From: Cohnella sp. SGD-V74
GTDB lineage: Bacteria; Bacillota; Bacilli; Paenibacillales; Paenibacillaceae
NCBI RefSeq assembly: GCF_003001675.1
Contig: NZ_PVYW01000002.1
Location: 248,001 to 312,000, forward strand
DNA: 64,000 bases
Reading direction: 5' to 3'
Positions 43,579 through 53,957 of the stretch are shown here, piece after piece (the stretch's first letter is position 1; the number at the start of each line of letters is the position of its first letter). A program made the position numbers and the translations under genes. Under the pieces are notes generated by a model, which saw only the letters and a list, made by a program, of their open reading frames with translations, had not been told where the DNA came from and did not search any database.

Positions 43579-45096
43579 TTATTTGCCGACGATATGCTCG
43601 TCGACCTGCCGCTGGACTTCCGCGACGATGACGTCCAGCTTGCCGTCCTCTCTCTGCAGCCGGGCGTAGCGTGCCGTCTCCAGCTCGGGGTCCCCGGCTT
43701 TGCCGAATTCGATCGGTTTGCCAAGGTTGTTCGCCAGTTCGTCCCTCGCGGCGAGCTCGTCTTTAATGCTCTCGTCAGAGATGAACAAGCCGTCCGTCGG
43801 AGACTTGATGTTAATCGGCAGACTGGCGAATTCCGCCTCCTTGACCCAGAAGCCTTCCGGATAAACCGGCGTCGGCCGCAGGAATTGGGGTTTCCAGAAC
43901 GCCCATCCGCTCTCCCATTCCAAATAATTGCTCGTCGTGTATTGCATCCCTTCGGGAAATTGGGCGGATTCCCCGTTCAGGACATACGTCTTGCCCTTGA
44001 TGCCGTACTGGACGAGATCGTACAGTTCCCGATCCGTCTCCAGCATGTCGAGAAATCTCAGCACGAGCTCGGGATGGTCGGAATTACGGTTGATCGCGAG
44101 CACGTTCGCCAAAGCGGTACGGTTAGGAAATCTCTTGTCCGGGTACAGCAGCGACATTTGCTGACGGAACGCCGGATCGACGAAGCCGGGGTCGGCGTAG
44201 GCCCATTCGTGCGAGGTGACCGTGGACAAAATTTTGCCGTTGCGCCATTGCTCCGCTCCGCTCTCGTTGTCGATGGGGGCGTCCAGGCTCAAAATTTTGG
44301 CGTCGTTCCACTTCTTGCTCATCCTGGCCGATTCGAGGTAGAACGGCTGCTGCTCGATCGCCTGCACGGTACGATTCGGATCGTTCAAGTAAAAGCCCAA
44401 GCCGTGAAAAGCCAGATCGATCCACTCCTCGCGGAGCAGGTACAGAGCCAGAGGAGGCGTCCGGGTTACGTTGGCGTGCGGATAGGCCTTCTTCAATTCG
44501 TGCAGCAGCTCGTCGAGATCCTCGACGGTTTGCACCTCGTCCGACTCGCGATGGATGCCCGCCGCCTCGGCCAGATCCGAACGCCACCCGACGTACGGCC
44601 GCTCGTTCATCTTCATCGTCCACGGCAGTCCGATGATGCTTCCGTTGCGGGTAGCCGAGGACAGCGTCCCCTGCTCCAGATACTTGGCGTACAGGTCCGG
44701 AGCGTATTCCGGCAGCAGCTCGTTCAGCGCCATGTAGGAGCCTCTGGACGCCATCTCCTTGTAGGACAGCCAGTTGGAGTCGAAATTCAGATCCCAGCGG
44801 TCTCCCGCGGCGGCCATCGCCTGGATTTTCGTCTTGAACTCCTTGAACGGAACGAACCGGATATCGAACTTCACGTTCAGCCCTTTGGCCTTCACGTGTT
44901 CGCTGACCTTCGCCCACACTTCGTCCGTGGCCGCCTTCTTCTCCCCGCCGAAAATAAACTTCAGCGTCACTTCTTCCCCGTCCGCCGCGAGCGGATCTTC
45001 CCGGTCCCCGCCGCCGCTGCACGCGCCCAGAAGCGCGCCGAGCAGAACAACGGCCGTCAGCAGAACGGTCAAGCGACGTAAGCTGAAATTAGGCAC
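43579..45096 (-). CDS. Extracellular solute-binding lipoprotein, D1 (LplA/YtcQ-like)
   Basis: The 505-residue protein starts at a GTG with AAGGGGAGA upstream and has the lipobox LLGACSGGG. It is the paralogue of the gene at 39751-41313 and shares most of its central motifs. It lies between GH95 and the permease pair, so it probably binds the glycan fragments made by the surface enzymes of this cluster. Confidence 0.92.
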   Translation of the reverse strand: MPNFSLRRLTVLLTAVVLLGALLGACSGGGDREDPLAADGEEVTLKFIFGGEKKAATDEVWAKVSEHVKAKGLNVKFDIRFVPFKEFKTKIQAMAAAGDRWDLNFDSNWLSYKEMASRGSYMALNELLPEYAPDLYAKYLEQGTLSSATRNGSIIGLPWTMKMNERPYVGWRSDLAEAAGIHRESDEVQTVEDLDELLHELKKAYPHANVTRTPPLALYLLREEWIDLAFHGLGFYLNDPNRTVQAIEQQPFYLESARMSKKWNDAKILSLDAPIDNESGAEQWRNGKILSTVTSHEWAYADPGFVDPAFRQQMSLLYPDKRFPNRTALANVLAINRNSDHPELVLRFLDMLETDRELYDLVQYGIKGKTYVLNGESAQFPEGMQYTTSNYLEWESGWAFWKPQFLRPTPVYPEGFWVKEAEFASLPINIKSPTDGLFISDESIKDELAARDELANNLGKPIEFGKAGDPELETARYARLQREDGKLDVIVAEVQRQVDEHIVGK

Positions 45097-45164
45097 GCGA
45101 CATTCTCCCCTTGGGTCATAATCGTCGATGATGCGTTACACCTGCAGTTTCATTCACGTCCCGT

Positions 45165-47495
45165 TTATTCCTTCCGAACGGCATATTCGCTTCCCGCCGA
45201 CACGTCCCAAGCGATCGCTCCTCCGCCGCACTCGTCCAGGTCGATGTCGCGTCCCCCGCAGGAGACGCGTACGGGCACGCCCGCGTTCAGCACGCAGCGC
45301 CCGTCCATTCCGGCGCGGATCGCGGCTTCGTCCAGTCGGCCGTCCGACCAGCGCAGATCAAGCTCATAGCCGCCTCGCGCCCGAAGTCCGAACACTTCTC
45401 CGTCCGCCCATGCCGCAGGCAGCGCCGGCAGCAGCCGGATTTCTCCCGCGTGGCTCTGCGCAAGCATTTCCGCAATTCCCGCGGCTCCGCCGAAATTGCC
45501 GTCGATCTGAAAAGGCGGATGATTATCGAACAAATTCGGCAGCGTGGAGTGGGAGAGAAGCAATCTCACGTTCTCCCACGCCTTCTCCCCGTCCTCCAGT
45601 CTCGCCCACAGGTTCGCGATCCATGCGCGGCTCCAGCCGGTGTGTCCGCCTCCGTGCGCCAGACGGCGCTCCAGCGTCGTCCGCGCCGCGGCCGTCCACT
45701 GCGGCGTGCCGCGAACGGTGAATCTCGCGCCGGGATGCAGCGCGAACAGATGCGAGATGTGGCGATGCCCCGGCTCCGCCTCCTCGTATTCCTCCAGCCA
45801 CTCGAGCAGCTCGCCGTGGCGCCCGACCTTCGGCTCCGGCAGCCGCTCCCTGAGCCGCAGCAGCGAACGCGCGAAATCGACGTCCCGCCCCAGCGCTTCC
45901 GAAGCCGCGAGGCATGCCGTAAACAGCTCGTACAGAATTTGGCTGTCCATGGAAGGCCCCAGGCACATCGTCCCGGCATTTCCGTTCGGCAGCACGTACG
46001 TATTTTCGGGCGAGACGGAAGGGTTCGTGACGAGCGAGCCGTCCGTCGCCTCCGTCAGGAAGCCGACGAAAAACTCGGCCGCGTCCTTAAGCGTCGGGTA
46101 AGCTCTCTCCAGAAACGGCTTATCCTTGGAGAAAAGATAATGCTCCCACAGGTGGAGGCTCAGCCACGCCGCCCCCATCGGCCAGATCGTCGCCGGACGA
46201 TAGAGGTCCTGCGGGGCGGTGTCCGCCCATAGATCCGTGTTGTGATGGGCCACGAAGCCGCCGCAGCCGTACATCTTCCGCGCGGTGACCCTTCCCGTCT
46301 CGCGCATGCGCTCGAGCAGATCGAACAGCGGCTCGTGGCATTCCGCGAGATTGCCCGTCTCCGCCGGCCAATAGTTCATCTGCGTATTGATGTTGATCGT
46401 GTACTTGCTGTCCCACGGAGGCTGCATGCTCTCATTCCAGATGCCCTGCAGCGTGGCGGGCAGCGATCCCGGCCTGCTGCACGACAGCAGCAAATAGCGG
46501 CCGAATTGGTAGTACAGAGCCGCGAGGCCGCAATCCTCCTGCCCTTCCCGGACGAGCTTCAGCCTCTCGTCGGTCGGAAGCGCTTCCCGCTCCGGCGAGG
46601 AGGGCAGCCGTAAGCGGACCCGCTCCATCAAGGCGCTTACGTCCACGGCATGCCGCTCCCGAAGCGACACGCAGCCGCGCTCGGACGCTTCCCGCGCCGC
46701 GCGGACGGCCTCCGCTTCCGGATCGTCGAACCGGAACGATGTTGCCGCCGCGACGACGAACGTCGCCGCGTCCGCCCCCTCCACGACGATTCGCTCGCCG
46801 ACGACAGAGAGCTTGCCTCCTTCCGTCAAGGCGCGGACGACGGTTCTGAAGCGCGGCCCGCCGCCTCCGGTTTGCCCGCGCATGACGATCGCCGCGTCGT
46901 CCAGCTTCCGAATCTCGTCGAAATGCCGGTTGTTCGGGCCTCGCGTCAGCCGCGCCTGCAGCGACAAAGCTCCGGGGGCGTCGGCCGTCAGACGCACGAC
47001 CAGCGCCTGATCCGGATAGCTGACGAATACCTCCCGACAGTAACGTATGCCTCCGGCTTCGTACCGGATCGTCGCGATGCCGTCTTTCAGACTCAGCTCG
47101 CGCGAGTAATCTCCGATATCGGATGAAGCGCCCGCGAAGTGCAAATGCAAGTCTCCCAGGGGCTCGTAATGCCTCTGGGATTCCGGCACGCCCGCCAGCG
47201 CCAGCATCGCCAGCTCCTCGGCTTCCCTCGGCCTGCCCTGCCTGAGCAGTCCGCGAACTTCCTCCAGGCGCTCCCGCGCGTCCGGATTGTTGCGGTCGCG
47301 CGGGCCCCCGTACCATACGCTGTCTTCGTTGAGCGCGATTCGCTCGCTGCCGGTCCGACCGAACACCATGGCTCCGAGCCGCCCGTTGCCGACGGGAAGC
47401 GCTTCCTCCCATACGGTAGCCGGTTGAAGGTAACGGAGGCGCAGCGGATCGTCGTCCCGGATCGTCCGATCGTTCTTGCCGCGATTGGCAGTCAT
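45165..47495 (-). CDS. Glycoside hydrolase family 95 (alpha-L-fucosidase or alpha-L-galactosidase)
   Basis: The 776-residue protein has an N-terminal beta-domain (RYLQPATVWEEALPVGNGRLGAMVFG), the (alpha/alpha)6 barrel with MNYWPAETGNLAECHEPLFDLL and the late motif IDGNFGGAAGIAEMLAQSH, where the aspartate is part of the GH95 active centre. No signal peptide is seen, so it may act in the cytoplasm. The family cleaves alpha-1,2-fucosyl or galactosyl bonds. It follows the surface beta-helix gene by 15 nt. Confidence 0.9.
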   Translation of the reverse strand: MTANRGKNDRTIRDDDPLRLRYLQPATVWEEALPVGNGRLGAMVFGRTGSERIALNEDSVWYGGPRDRNNPDARERLEEVRGLLRQGRPREAEELAMLALAGVPESQRHYEPLGDLHLHFAGASSDIGDYSRELSLKDGIATIRYEAGGIRYCREVFVSYPDQALVVRLTADAPGALSLQARLTRGPNNRHFDEIRKLDDAAIVMRGQTGGGGPRFRTVVRALTEGGKLSVVGERIVVEGADAATFVVAAATSFRFDDPEAEAVRAAREASERGCVSLRERHAVDVSALMERVRLRLPSSPEREALPTDERLKLVREGQEDCGLAALYYQFGRYLLLSCSRPGSLPATLQGIWNESMQPPWDSKYTININTQMNYWPAETGNLAECHEPLFDLLERMRETGRVTARKMYGCGGFVAHHNTDLWADTAPQDLYRPATIWPMGAAWLSLHLWEHYLFSKDKPFLERAYPTLKDAAEFFVGFLTEATDGSLVTNPSVSPENTYVLPNGNAGTMCLGPSMDSQILYELFTACLAASEALGRDVDFARSLLRLRERLPEPKVGRHGELLEWLEEYEEAEPGHRHISHLFALHPGARFTVRGTPQWTAAARTTLERRLAHGGGHTGWSRAWIANLWARLEDGEKAWENVRLLLSHSTLPNLFDNHPPFQIDGNFGGAAGIAEMLAQSHAGEIRLLPALPAAWADGEVFGLRARGGYELDLRWSDGRLDEAAIRAGMDGRCVLNAGVPVRVSCGGRDIDLDECGGGAIAWDVSAGSEYAVRKE

Positions 47496-47510
47496 ATGCG
47501 TCAGCCTCTC

Positions 47511-50387
47511 TTAGTCCGAATCCGAACGGGATGCGGCTTTTCTCTTTTTCGCTCTAGTTAAATATAGTATAACTCCGATTGCGGCCGCCGTCGCCACCAC
47601 AATCGCGGCAATCCAAGCCCCGCCCGCATTCCCGCCTTCTTCCCGTGCCGCCGGGTCACCGGAAGCTGCCGGAGCCACCTCCGAAGTGCCGCTCGGGCTC
47701 GGGGAAGCTGAAGCGCTCGCCTCTGCCGGCTTCGAGGGCGCCGCAATCACGATGTTGCCGAGATTATGCTTCCATTCCCCGGCCTGCCGCAGGTTGACCC
47801 CGCCCATGTCGGTGATGGAGGCTCTCGCGAACAGACTCGGCGCGCGATCGGCGTTGACGAGCGCCCGGGTCGAGCCGATGCTCGCCTGATCCAGGAGCAG
47901 TGTTCCTCCTCTCAGCAGGGAGAAGCCCTTCTGCCCGGCGTTGCCGGCATGCGCCAACCTCAGCGCCAGCGTCCCGCCGGCAAGCTCGAGCGCGTAAGCC
48001 GGATTTCCCCAGAAGTCCGCGCTGTAAAATACCGCCTCCCCCGCGAACGAAGCCGACGTCTCCACATAACGCGTCTTCTCTCCGCCGCCGATGGACACGA
48101 TCTGCGAATTGATGAACGGCAAGCCGTTTTTCCCGATCCCTTCGAACACCATAGCCTTTTGCGCCCCGTCGACGCCGAGTCCCAGACTCAGACCCGAAGG
48201 CCCTTGACCGTTCTCGCCGATCAGAACGACGCCTCTGGCAGAGCCGTAATGGAAGTTGTTGTACAGCAGCTCGCCCTCCACATGGCCGAGCGTCAGGAAA
48301 TCGAGATTTTCGTAGCCGTAGTCGTAGACCGCCTTGTTGTCTCCTGCGGGCGAGTTCGGCCAGCCGCCGAATTTCGATTCGCGCCCCGCGGCGTAATTGA
48401 TCGGATTAAACTGCAAATTGTAGATTTTGCCGCCCTGCGCGCCTCCGCCGACTTTGACGCCGGACCTGAAAACGTGGCCGGTGACGAAATCGAGATAATG
48501 TCCGTCGGTCCGGTGCGTAAACAGGTCGATGCCGTTGTAGGCGGCTCTCATGGCGACGTTTACGATGTAGACGCCGCTTCCGGCCGCCTGAATCAAATAC
48601 GGATAGGCCGCGATATTCGGCAATTGATCGGCCGTCTGCTCGGGATAATTAAACGTGATGCCCCTGACGCCGGAGCCGGACACCAGCTTCAGGAACGGCT
48701 CCCCGTCCGGCTCGCCTCTGCCCGCATACGTCTCCAGGACGCTGCCTTTGCCGGTCGGCACGGTGTGACTGTCGACCGCGCCCTTCAGCTCCACGCCGCT
48801 CGGAACGACAAGCCTTCCGAGCGCCTTGTACTTGCCCGGCGGCAGGAACACGACGCCCCCTCCGTCCGCCCCGGCGCGGTCCAGCGCGGCCTGGATCGCC
48901 GCGGTTGCGTCCGTCTGCCCGTCGTTAGCGGCCCCGAACGGAGCGTCGGTGGCGACGTACAGCGCCATCCTCGCCGGCAGACGGATTTCCGCCGCGATCT
49001 CCGGAAAGGCGGGCAGCTTCTCCGCGGCGAGCGGCTCGTGGTCGATGACCGAAATGTACTTGGAGCGGTTGTCGATGCCGGCTTCTTCCTTGAAGCGATT
49101 GGCCGTCAGCAGGCTGCGGGCCTCCTCCCCGACAGCGATCTGGGGAGCGGCGTTGTCGAAGTCGCTGTCGGAAGCGGAGAACGTGCCTCCGCCGATCGCG
49201 ACTTTCCCGCTCTTCACGATGCTTTCCCGGAGCAGAAGTCTCGTCTTCGACGTCGGGTCGACCGAGATGGCATCTTTCGCCGCATCGATCTCCACGCCGT
49301 AAGCCTGAATGGCCCCCGCGGTGCCCGGTCCAACCGTAATGCCGTTCTCCGCGCCCGTTATGCGGACGCGGGTGAACATGATGCCTTCCCCGCTCACGCC
49401 CTCGAAGAAGATGCCGGTCCGGCAGCCGATCAAGTTCAGCCCGTAGTTATGGCCGTTCGGGATCGCGCCGGGACTCGCAATGGAAGGAGCCGCGTGAAAG
49501 CCGATATTGTAGCCCTCGATCGTCACGAAGCTCGTATACGACCAATCATTTCTGCGCATGACGATGCCGGTGCCGCGCTCCCGAATCCAGTCCGCGTACG
49601 CGCTTCCCGGCGCAGGCGACAGCTCGAGGCCCGATCCGGCCCAATAGGCGGGAGAGAAATCGATTCGCTCGATTCGTCCGACGTCGACGATATGGTCGAT
49701 TTCGACGCCTCTGGAGAGCGGCGTCCCGTACACGTCCGAGACGACCGGCCCCGTTCCGCCGTTCACCCGGGAGAAGACGATTCCCGAATACGCATTCACC
49801 AGCGTGACGTTCTTCGCGTTGTTGAACTCGTTGCCGAAGACGTTCGGTTTGCCGAACACGATCGCCGGAGGATAGGGAACGATATTGTCCGGCGTCTGCT
49901 CCGGATACCAGATCGCCACGTCGCGCACGGTCGAGGACGATTCCAGCGTCAGCAGCGGCGGCGCTTCCTCGTCCCCCCGTCCGGCGTAAGCCATCAGTAT
50001 CGTTCCCTGGATCGGCTCGCCTTTGACCGGCTTCTTCCATTCCCCGCGGAGCGACACGCCTTTCGGGACGTACAGGTTGCCGCGAATCGCGTACTTGCCC
50101 TCCGGCACGAACAGCGTCCCGCCGCCCAGCCGGCCAAGCGAATCGAGCAGCTGCTGGAAGACGGGCGTCGCGTCGGCAGCACCGTCCCCCTTCGCGCCGT
50201 ATTCGGTGACGTCGTAAGCCGCCACGAACGTATCCGCGGACGGGTACTTCGGTTCGATCAGCTCCCAATTCGGCTGCGGATCTTCGGCGAAAGCCGTTCC
50301 CGGCGACGAGAGAGCTCCGAGAACGACGACCGCCGCCAGGATAAGCGCCAACGACGCTTGCGCTAACGCCCTCCGCTGAGCGCTCAT
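47511..50387 (-). CDS. Secreted double beta-helix protein (pectate-lyase-superfamily), membrane-anchored
   Basis: The 958-residue protein has a signal peptide (ends AFA-ED near residue 33) and two copies of the parallel beta-helix opening motif: YDVTEYGAKGDGAADATPVFQQLLDSLGRLGGGTLFVPEGKY at about residue 60 and ATDAPFGAANDGQTDATAAIQAALDRAGADGGGVVFLPPGKY at about residue 480. A Ser/Pro/Ala linker precedes a C-terminal span (about residues 920-942) and the basic tail TRAKKRKAA, so it stays at the membrane. Pectate-lyase-3/GH28 type. The GH38 gene overlaps its start by 4 nt. I cannot tell which glycan it cuts. Confidence 0.85.
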   Translation of the reverse strand: MSAQRRALAQASLALILAAVVVLGALSSPGTAFAEDPQPNWELIEPKYPSADTFVAAYDVTEYGAKGDGAADATPVFQQLLDSLGRLGGGTLFVPEGKYAIRGNLYVPKGVSLRGEWKKPVKGEPIQGTILMAYAGRGDEEAPPLLTLESSSTVRDVAIWYPEQTPDNIVPYPPAIVFGKPNVFGNEFNNAKNVTLVNAYSGIVFSRVNGGTGPVVSDVYGTPLSRGVEIDHIVDVGRIERIDFSPAYWAGSGLELSPAPGSAYADWIRERGTGIVMRRNDWSYTSFVTIEGYNIGFHAAPSIASPGAIPNGHNYGLNLIGCRTGIFFEGVSGEGIMFTRVRITGAENGITVGPGTAGAIQAYGVEIDAAKDAISVDPTSKTRLLLRESIVKSGKVAIGGGTFSASDSDFDNAAPQIAVGEEARSLLTANRFKEEAGIDNRSKYISVIDHEPLAAEKLPAFPEIAAEIRLPARMALYVATDAPFGAANDGQTDATAAIQAALDRAGADGGGVVFLPPGKYKALGRLVVPSGVELKGAVDSHTVPTGKGSVLETYAGRGEPDGEPFLKLVSGSGVRGITFNYPEQTADQLPNIAAYPYLIQAAGSGVYIVNVAMRAAYNGIDLFTHRTDGHYLDFVTGHVFRSGVKVGGGAQGGKIYNLQFNPINYAAGRESKFGGWPNSPAGDNKAVYDYGYENLDFLTLGHVEGELLYNNFHYGSARGVVLIGENGQGPSGLSLGLGVDGAQKAMVFEGIGKNGLPFINSQIVSIGGGEKTRYVETSASFAGEAVFYSADFWGNPAYALELAGGTLALRLAHAGNAGQKGFSLLRGGTLLLDQASIGSTRALVNADRAPSLFARASITDMGGVNLRQAGEWKHNLGNIVIAAPSKPAEASASASPSPSGTSEVAPAASGDPAAREEGGNAGGAWIAAIVVATAAAIGVILYLTRAKKRKAASRSDSD

Positions 50388-53300
50388 GGGTACACTTTCA
50401 GCGTTGCGATTTCGAACGCCCGGAAGTCGAGGGATACTTCCGCTCCTGCCAGCGGAACTTCCCCGATTTCCTCCTCCAGCAAGTTCGTGCGGACGACTCT
50501 CGACGGAGCTTTGCCGAACCGCAGTACGGCGTTCCTCACGCCGGAACGTTCCGCCTCATACAGCCGCAGCACGTAACCGTCCCCGTCTTCCGCCGGCTTA
50601 ATCGTCTCGATGACGACGTTCGGCGCGTCGACGCTCGCGAACGAGCCTCCACCGACAGTCGAGCCGTCGTCCCGTCCGGGTACGGCGACCAGCGGCGCGT
50701 TTAATTCGTAAGCCGGCCGGATAACCGATTCCGCGCCGAAGCCGCCGTGCGGAAGCAAGGAATAGACGATCCGGTGAACGCCTTCGTCGCCGCGCGGATC
50801 GGGATGCGTTCCGCCTTTGTGAAGCGTCAGCCTGGCGTCCGAGCCCATGACGGAAATGCCGTATTTGCCGTCATTCAGCAGCGCGACGCCGAACCGGGTC
50901 TCGGACAGATCGGTCCACTTGTGCGCGCAAACCTCGAACATGCCTTGATCGTAAGGCGTATTGGCATGCGTTGGGCGTTCCACATAGCCGAACTGCGTCT
51001 CGTGCCGGGCGGACGCCGCATGGACGTCGACCTCGAAGCCGACCTTCAGCAGGCGGTGCTTCTCGTGCCAGTCGATCTCGGTCTCGAAGTCGACCCGCGG
51101 CGTATCGGCATGGAAGACGATATCCTGCCGGATCGACGACTTCCTGCCGATGCGGTAGACGCTGCGGATGCGCAGCTGCAGCGGGCCGTCCGCCGCGATC
51201 GCGCGGCTCTCCAGGCCGGTCTGCAGCCGCAGCTTGCCGAAGACGTCGCGGTCGATATCCCAGTTGTCCCACGCTCCGGGCAAATCCTCCCCGAACAGGA
51301 ACGCGTTCAGCGGGTGCCCGCGCCCTCTCAGCTCTCGGCCAGAAGCTTTGTCCACGAACGACTCCATGTACCCGTGCTCGTCGAAAACAACGCTGGCGAA
51401 CGGCGTCTCCAGCGTACGCCCGGCGCAGCGGAACGGAGAAGCGGTCGGCTCTCCCGAACCGGCTCCCGCCAGATCGATCGTCGCGGCTCCAAGAGCGGGA
51501 ACCAGGACGTCCCCGACGAGCAGCTTGTCGCTGCCGAAGACGTCGCGTACCCGCTGCGTTCTCGCCCCTGCCGATACGGCGAAGCCGGAGCCGGCCTCGA
51601 GCGCAACCGTCCCGACTCTGTCCCAGCTCAGCGTATTCCAGACGGTGACGGCATTTGGATCGTCAGCGGCGGTCTCCGCCAGAAGCTCCGCCGTCCGTCG
51701 TCCGGCTTCCGCGATCACTTCCGAGACCTCGCGCACGGCCCGGTCGTGCACTTCCGGAATCGAAGTGCCCGGCAGAATGTCGTGGAACTGGTTGATCAGC
51801 AGCAGCTCGTACAGCTCGGCCGTGCGCGCCGAAGGCGTTTTCCCTCTGGCCGCCCAACGAACCGTCTCCGCGAACTCCAAATCGCGCAGCGCGATTTCCG
51901 CCTTGCGGTTGTTCCGCTTAATCTCGTGCATCTGCGTGAGCGTGCCTCGATGGCCTTCGAAATACAGCTCGCCGACGTGAAGCGGTACGTTCACGGACGC
52001 AGCTTCCAGCTCCTGCATGAACCGGCTGACCGTCGTATGCTCCGCCTGCGGGACGCCGTCCAGATCGCCGACCCGCCTCGCCATCTCCAGCATCTCGTAC
52101 TGCGGGCCTCCGCCGCCGTCACCGAATCCGTAGGAAACAAGCCTGCGATCGTTGACCTGCTTATGCTGAATGCCGTTGTTGCCGCTCTCGTAAACCCGGT
52201 GGATCAGCGTCTCGGCGTCGGGCCAGCAATGGATCGTATTGAAGTGCGTCAGTACCTCGGTCCCGTCCAGCCCGCGCCACTTGAACGTGTCGTAAGGGAA
52301 CAGGTTCGTATCGTTCCACGACAGCTTCGTCGTCAGAAAATAGCGGATGCCCGTCCCGGCCATAATTTGCGGAATGGCCGCGCTGTACCCGAACGTGTCC
52401 GGCAGCCAGAACGTATCCGACGTATAGCCGAAATGCTCCCTCGTGTAGCGCTGCCCTTTGACGAATTGGCGCACGAGCGACTCCCCGTTCACGAGGTTGC
52501 AGTCGCACTCGATCCACACGCCCCCGTTCGGTTCCCATCGCCCTTCGGCGACGCGCTTTTTGATGCCTTCGAAAATATCCGGATAATGACGCCGCATCAG
52601 CTCCGCATGGAAGGCGGAGCTCTGCACGAACGTATACTCGGGATACTGCTCCATAAGGCTCAGCGCGTTGGCATAGGTGCGGGCGCACTTGCGGATCGTC
52701 TCGTCCCGCGTCCACAGCCAGGCCGTGTCCATATGCGAATGGCCGATCAGACCGGCCTTCGGTCCTTGCCCTCCGTTCCGCTCGGCGAGTAGCGGCTTCA
52801 TGATCTCGCGCGCTTCCGCGAGCGCCGGACGCCACTCGGCTTCTCCGACTTCGCCCGGCGACTGCTCCAGCACGGCGAACGCCTCCAGCAGCGCGTTCGT
52901 CAGCTTGCCCTTGCGGAAAGCGTTCACCGGCCCTGCCGAGACGAGCTGGTTCATCGTCTTCAGATCGAAGACGAAATCCTTCACGTCGTCCCTGCGCGCC
53001 ATGACGTCGATCGAGCGGAATACCCGTTCGAAGCGAAGCGTTCCCCCGTCGCTGGATTCGTAGAGCTGATAGGGCTGCGTGCCGATGCAGGGGTGGCCCG
53101 CATAGCCTTCGAAAGCGAGCTCGAACCGCTCTCCCGCCCGCGCGGAAGAGGTCAGCAGCAGCGTATGATGATTGCCGCGATTGGCGGCTTCCTTCGGATG
53201 CGTGTAGATGCCTTGCGGCTTGCCGTTCACCCAGAAGAACGTCTCCACGCCGTCGGCGTTCGCCCGGATATAGATCGCCTGTCCGTGCAGCGTCTCCGGC

Positions 53301-53530
53301 ACGACGAATTCGCCCTTGAACCAGGCGGAGCCCCACGGCTTGCCCCAGACAAGCCCTTCCTTGGCGGGCTCCCAGCCCGCCTCTCGGGACGGAACCTCGT
53401 AGAGATGCTCCTCCGTCTCGAAATAGACGACCGGAACTTCGCCGACCTTCTCGAAAATAAGGGGAGCGTACTGCTCCTCCAGCGCGCGAACTTTGGACAG
53501 CGTCTTCTGCACATGATTTCTATGGATCAT
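50384..53530 (-). CDS. Alpha-mannosidase, glycoside hydrolase family 38
   Basis: The 1048-residue protein has the zinc site in LIGHSHMDTAW (H266 and D268 region), the nucleophile D378 in FWLPDTFGYS and HDILPGTSIPEVHD in the middle domain; the remaining 500 residues are the beta-rich C-terminal domains. No signal peptide is visible, so it is cytoplasmic. It releases mannose from the non-reducing end of oligosaccharides. ATG 53530 was chosen because GGAGGAGGACAAACC precedes it; a longer frame to 53596 is rejected. It starts the operon GH38, beta-helix protein, GH95, D1. Confidence 0.92.
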   Translation of the reverse strand: MIHRNHVQKTLSKVRALEEQYAPLIFEKVGEVPVVYFETEEHLYEVPSREAGWEPAKEGLVWGKPWGSAWFKGEFVVPETLHGQAIYIRANADGVETFFWVNGKPQGIYTHPKEAANRGNHHTLLLTSSARAGERFELAFEGYAGHPCIGTQPYQLYESSDGGTLRFERVFRSIDVMARRDDVKDFVFDLKTMNQLVSAGPVNAFRKGKLTNALLEAFAVLEQSPGEVGEAEWRPALAEAREIMKPLLAERNGGQGPKAGLIGHSHMDTAWLWTRDETIRKCARTYANALSLMEQYPEYTFVQSSAFHAELMRRHYPDIFEGIKKRVAEGRWEPNGGVWIECDCNLVNGESLVRQFVKGQRYTREHFGYTSDTFWLPDTFGYSAAIPQIMAGTGIRYFLTTKLSWNDTNLFPYDTFKWRGLDGTEVLTHFNTIHCWPDAETLIHRVYESGNNGIQHKQVNDRRLVSYGFGDGGGGPQYEMLEMARRVGDLDGVPQAEHTTVSRFMQELEAASVNVPLHVGELYFEGHRGTLTQMHEIKRNNRKAEIALRDLEFAETVRWAARGKTPSARTAELYELLLINQFHDILPGTSIPEVHDRAVREVSEVIAEAGRRTAELLAETAADDPNAVTVWNTLSWDRVGTVALEAGSGFAVSAGARTQRVRDVFGSDKLLVGDVLVPALGAATIDLAGAGSGEPTASPFRCAGRTLETPFASVVFDEHGYMESFVDKASGRELRGRGHPLNAFLFGEDLPGAWDNWDIDRDVFGKLRLQTGLESRAIAADGPLQLRIRSVYRIGRKSSIRQDIVFHADTPRVDFETEIDWHEKHRLLKVGFEVDVHAASARHETQFGYVERPTHANTPYDQGMFEVCAHKWTDLSETRFGVALLNDGKYGISVMGSDARLTLHKGGTHPDPRGDEGVHRIVYSLLPHGGFGAESVIRPAYELNAPLVAVPGRDDGSTVGGGSFASVDAPNVVIETIKPAEDGDGYVLRLYEAERSGVRNAVLRFGKAPSRVVRTNLLEEEIGEVPLAGAEVSLDFRAFEIATLKVYP

Positions 53531-53850
53531 TGGTTTGTCCTCCTCCGGACGGGCGCTGCGATACAAGTTGAACCAACGAAGGGAAGTCCATTGCATTCCG
53601 AAAGGGATGGTTCAACTTATATCGCTTGCTCCGCCGAGCGTATAGTTAATAAAAGCGGCATCTGCGGCCAAGCTGGGCGGAGGGCGGGACCGCCTTGCCG
53701 CGGCCCGCCCGTTCCGCGCACATCCATCTTATCCCTCGCCTATGGGCCGAACAATGAGACGATCCTAAACTATGGAGTGCATTTTTATCCTCCTCGAAGG
53801 TCCGGCCGCGATCGGATCGCCCGGCTGAACCGTCCCCGGATCGGCTCCCG

Positions 53851-53897
53851 GAAGAAAAAAGAGAGCCGGACGGCCCGTCATGGCCGCCCGACTCTCC
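53851..53897 (-). terminator. Intrinsic terminator after importer E binding protein
   Basis: GAGAGTCGGGCGGCC and GGCCGTCCGGCTCTC pair around a short loop and are followed by TTTTTTCTTCC on the minus strand. The rest of the 427-bp gap (53531-53957) holds a second GC-rich inverted repeat near 53682-53712 and an A+T-richer stretch before the GH38 gene, probably its promoter; no gene is seen there. Confidence 0.85.
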
Positions 53898-53957
53898 CGG
53901 ATGCTTCCGTTACTTTAACGCTCTCCCAATCTCCGCCGCGTTGCTTGGATCGTTCCG

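Noticed and set aside
47766..50366. An 866-codon plus-strand frame opposite the beta-helix gene.
   Set aside because: Antisense shadow with Arg/His/Gln-rich composition and no recognisable domain.
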